Assembly: GCA_022775005.1 (NCBI GenBank)
Contig: JALFJR010000047.1
Location: forward strand, 1 to 64,000
Direction of reading: 5' to 3'
Source: Parabacteroides sp.
GTDB lineage: Bacteria > Bacteroidota > Bacteroidia > Bacteroidales > Tannerellaceae
DNA: 64,000 nucleotides
The translations under genes were made by a program, and so were the position numbers. Of this stretch, positions 62,793-64,000 are shown piece by piece. The notes beneath the pieces are model-generated. The model was not told the DNA's origin, searched no databases, and saw nothing but the letters and a program-made list of their open reading frames with translations. Position 1 is the stretch's first letter. The number at the start of each line of letters is the position of its first letter.

Positions 62793-64000
62793 CTATTCTG
62801 TTTTGAATGCCTTGCAGAAGGTAGTCATCAACCAGATGCAGAGGCCCAACAAACCAACTACCATATAGGCATATTTCATATTGAAGGCTTGTGAGACAGC
62901 TCCGATCAACAACGGAGCGATCAAGGAGCCGATAAAGCTGATGCTTGAAAGGATGGTCAATGCGATGCTGACCGGTGTCTTCGACTTAGCGCCAACCAAG
63001 CTGTAAATCGTTGGAACCATGCAGGAGATACCTAAGCCAACTAACATGAATCCTAAGGAGTTAACAGCCACTTTCAAGGTCATTTGCTCAAATACACCAC
63101 CCAACAACGAGGTGATAAAGAATCCGGCGAAGATGAAGAACCCCGCTAACTGCAACACTTTTTGCTTGCCTAAGAGATCATACGCCCAATTGGTCAAGAA
63201 ACGTCCTACGGTCATCATCACCATGAATACCAAGAAGCCGATTTGCAAGGATTTAGGTACCTGTAATACTGATTCAAAGTAGAGGCCGCTCCAGTCAAAC
63301 ATCGCACTCTCGACGACCAAGGCAAACAATCCAACAACACCCAACTGAATCAGTAGCAGTTCCGGCTTACGGATAAAACTCAACAAAGCGGGAGTTTCTT
63401 TGGTCGTGGATGTTTGCTCTTCATTGGCTTCCTGTTTCGCCTGCGGTTCATCCTCTATATCAGCTTGCAGATAACGTCGTCCACATAGCACGATGATTGT
63501 GATCAAGGCAGCTATTAGGGTAAAATGCCAAAAAGGCGGTATCCCAGAGACAATCATGATGAAACCGATTAATGCACCTAAGCAGGCGGCCAAACTCCAG
63601 CCACCATGGAAAGAGGCCATAATCGTTCGCCCATAGAGTCGTTCGATACCAATGCCTTGTGTGTTAAGCGAGATGTCACAGAGGTTCCAGAATGTACCGA
63701 AACAGAAGAGGCATACACCCAGCAGATAGATATTGGTGGCCAATCCTATGGCAAACAGGGAGAGCGCGTATCCCATGACACTGATTTGTACCATGATGCG
63801 ACTACCCAGGCGGCTCACTAAATAACCCGCTAATGGAATGGCTACAAATTTACCTACTGGAATGAGGAAAAGCACTAATCCCCAATAGAAGGCATAATTG
63901 ACTGAGAAAATCTCCTTCACGTCGGGAATACGACTGGCCCATGAAGAGAAGCACAGGCCCTGAGCCAAGAAAAACGAAAGGACGGCATATCGAATACGCT
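62793..64000 (-). CDS. MFS transporter, cut by the right window edge
   Basis: A major facilitator superfamily transporter of at least 402 residues; its start lies beyond 64000. The visible reading frame continues to the edge (RIRYAVLSFFLAQGLCFSSW, the first membrane segment), so a start inside the window is unlikely. About twelve hydrophobic segments are seen, with a charged loop near the middle (DIEDEPQAKQEANEEQTS). Segments such as SFHGGWSLAACLGALIG resemble the sugar-type MFS proteins of Bacteroidetes, but the substrate is unknown. It faces the PfkB kinase gene. Confidence 0.88.
   Translation of the reverse strand, partial: RIRYAVLSFFLAQGLCFSSWASRIPDVKEIFSVNYAFYWGLVLFLIPVGKFVAIPLAGYLVSRLGSRIMVQISVMGYALSLFAIGLATNIYLLGVCLFCFGTFWNLCDISLNTQGIGIERLYGRTIMASFHGGWSLAACLGALIGFIMIVSGIPPFWHFTLIAALITIIVLCGRRYLQADIEDEPQAKQEANEEQTSTTKETPALLSFIRKPELLLIQLGVVGLFALVVESAMFDWSGLYFESVLQVPKSLQIGFLVFMVMMTVGRFLTNWAYDLLGKQKVLQLAGFFIFAGFFITSLLGGVFEQMTLKVAVNSLGFMLVGLGISCMVPTIYSLVGAKSKTPVSIALTILSSISFIGSLIAPLLIGAVSQAFNMKYAYMVVGLLGLCIWLMTTFCKAFKTE

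Overview
The window looks like chromosome from a gut Bacteroidetes, most likely Parabacteroides or a close Tannerellaceae relative. Promoters follow the Bacteroidetes TAnnTTTG (-7) pattern. The gene content fits as well: DUF4294, DUF4271, DUF4252 and DUF4954 proteins, a TonB-dependent receptor, and a very large secreted protein whose C-terminal module resembles the DUF6383 type of Parabacteroides surface proteins. The genus is inferred from gene content only.

Layout. 1-360: 41-bp tandem repeat array and the leader of an M28 peptidase gene. 360-3504: M28 peptidase, then cysK with a LuxR-type regulator on the minus strand. 3634-13549: an accessory block on the plus strand, made of a TonB-dependent receptor, a 1,872-residue two-module NRPS (A-T-C-A-T-TE) 12 nt behind it, and a separately promoted secreted protein with a T9SS-like C-terminal tail. 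13704-22294: a GH2-like lipoprotein, a radical SAM protein, two envelope proteins, DUF4294 and a SpoU methyltransferase. 22295-36614: mostly housekeeping genes (nadA, two YitT paralogues, yaaA, a Tat-exported Gfo/Idh oxidoreductase, leuS, a DUF5009 acyltransferase, a SulP permease, rubrerythrin, nadB). 36615-37432: an 818-bp region without convincing genes that holds a parS-like palindrome and several hairpins. 37433-41123: the S-layer-like surface protein and its structured 3' end. 41124-62736: mainly plus-strand housekeeping genes (hflX, aroQ, pyk, rbfA, lolC-like, mutS, hemD, rnpA, yidD, tatD, tyrS, tRNA-Gln, a second M28 peptidase, murF, a PfkB kinase), interrupted by xerD and a DUF4252/ECF-sigma module on the minus strand. 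62793-64000: an MFS transporter cut by the right edge.

The most unusual part is the receptor-NRPS block. The first adenylation domain has Gly where alpha-amino-acid domains have the conserved Asp. The terminal thioesterase has Cys in place of the usual nucleophilic Ser. The receptor carries a TPR-like region in front of its plug. Together these suggest a small, non-standard two-unit product that is made and possibly re-imported by this cell. No phosphopantetheinyl transferase or exporter gene lies in the block.

A second notable point is the parS-like site at 36772-36787. It lies in the largest gene-free gap, close to a change in prevailing gene orientation (mixed or leftward to its left, 19 rightward against 6 leftward to its right). 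This is compatible with a nearby replication origin but does not prove one. Other unexplained structures are a 245-bp inverted-repeat element (27033-27277), a 32-nt repeat placed between two convergent gene pairs, low-complexity inverted repeats at other convergent gene ends, and two promoters lying almost on top of start codons. No search or calculation could be run; family names rest on recognised motifs and gene context.
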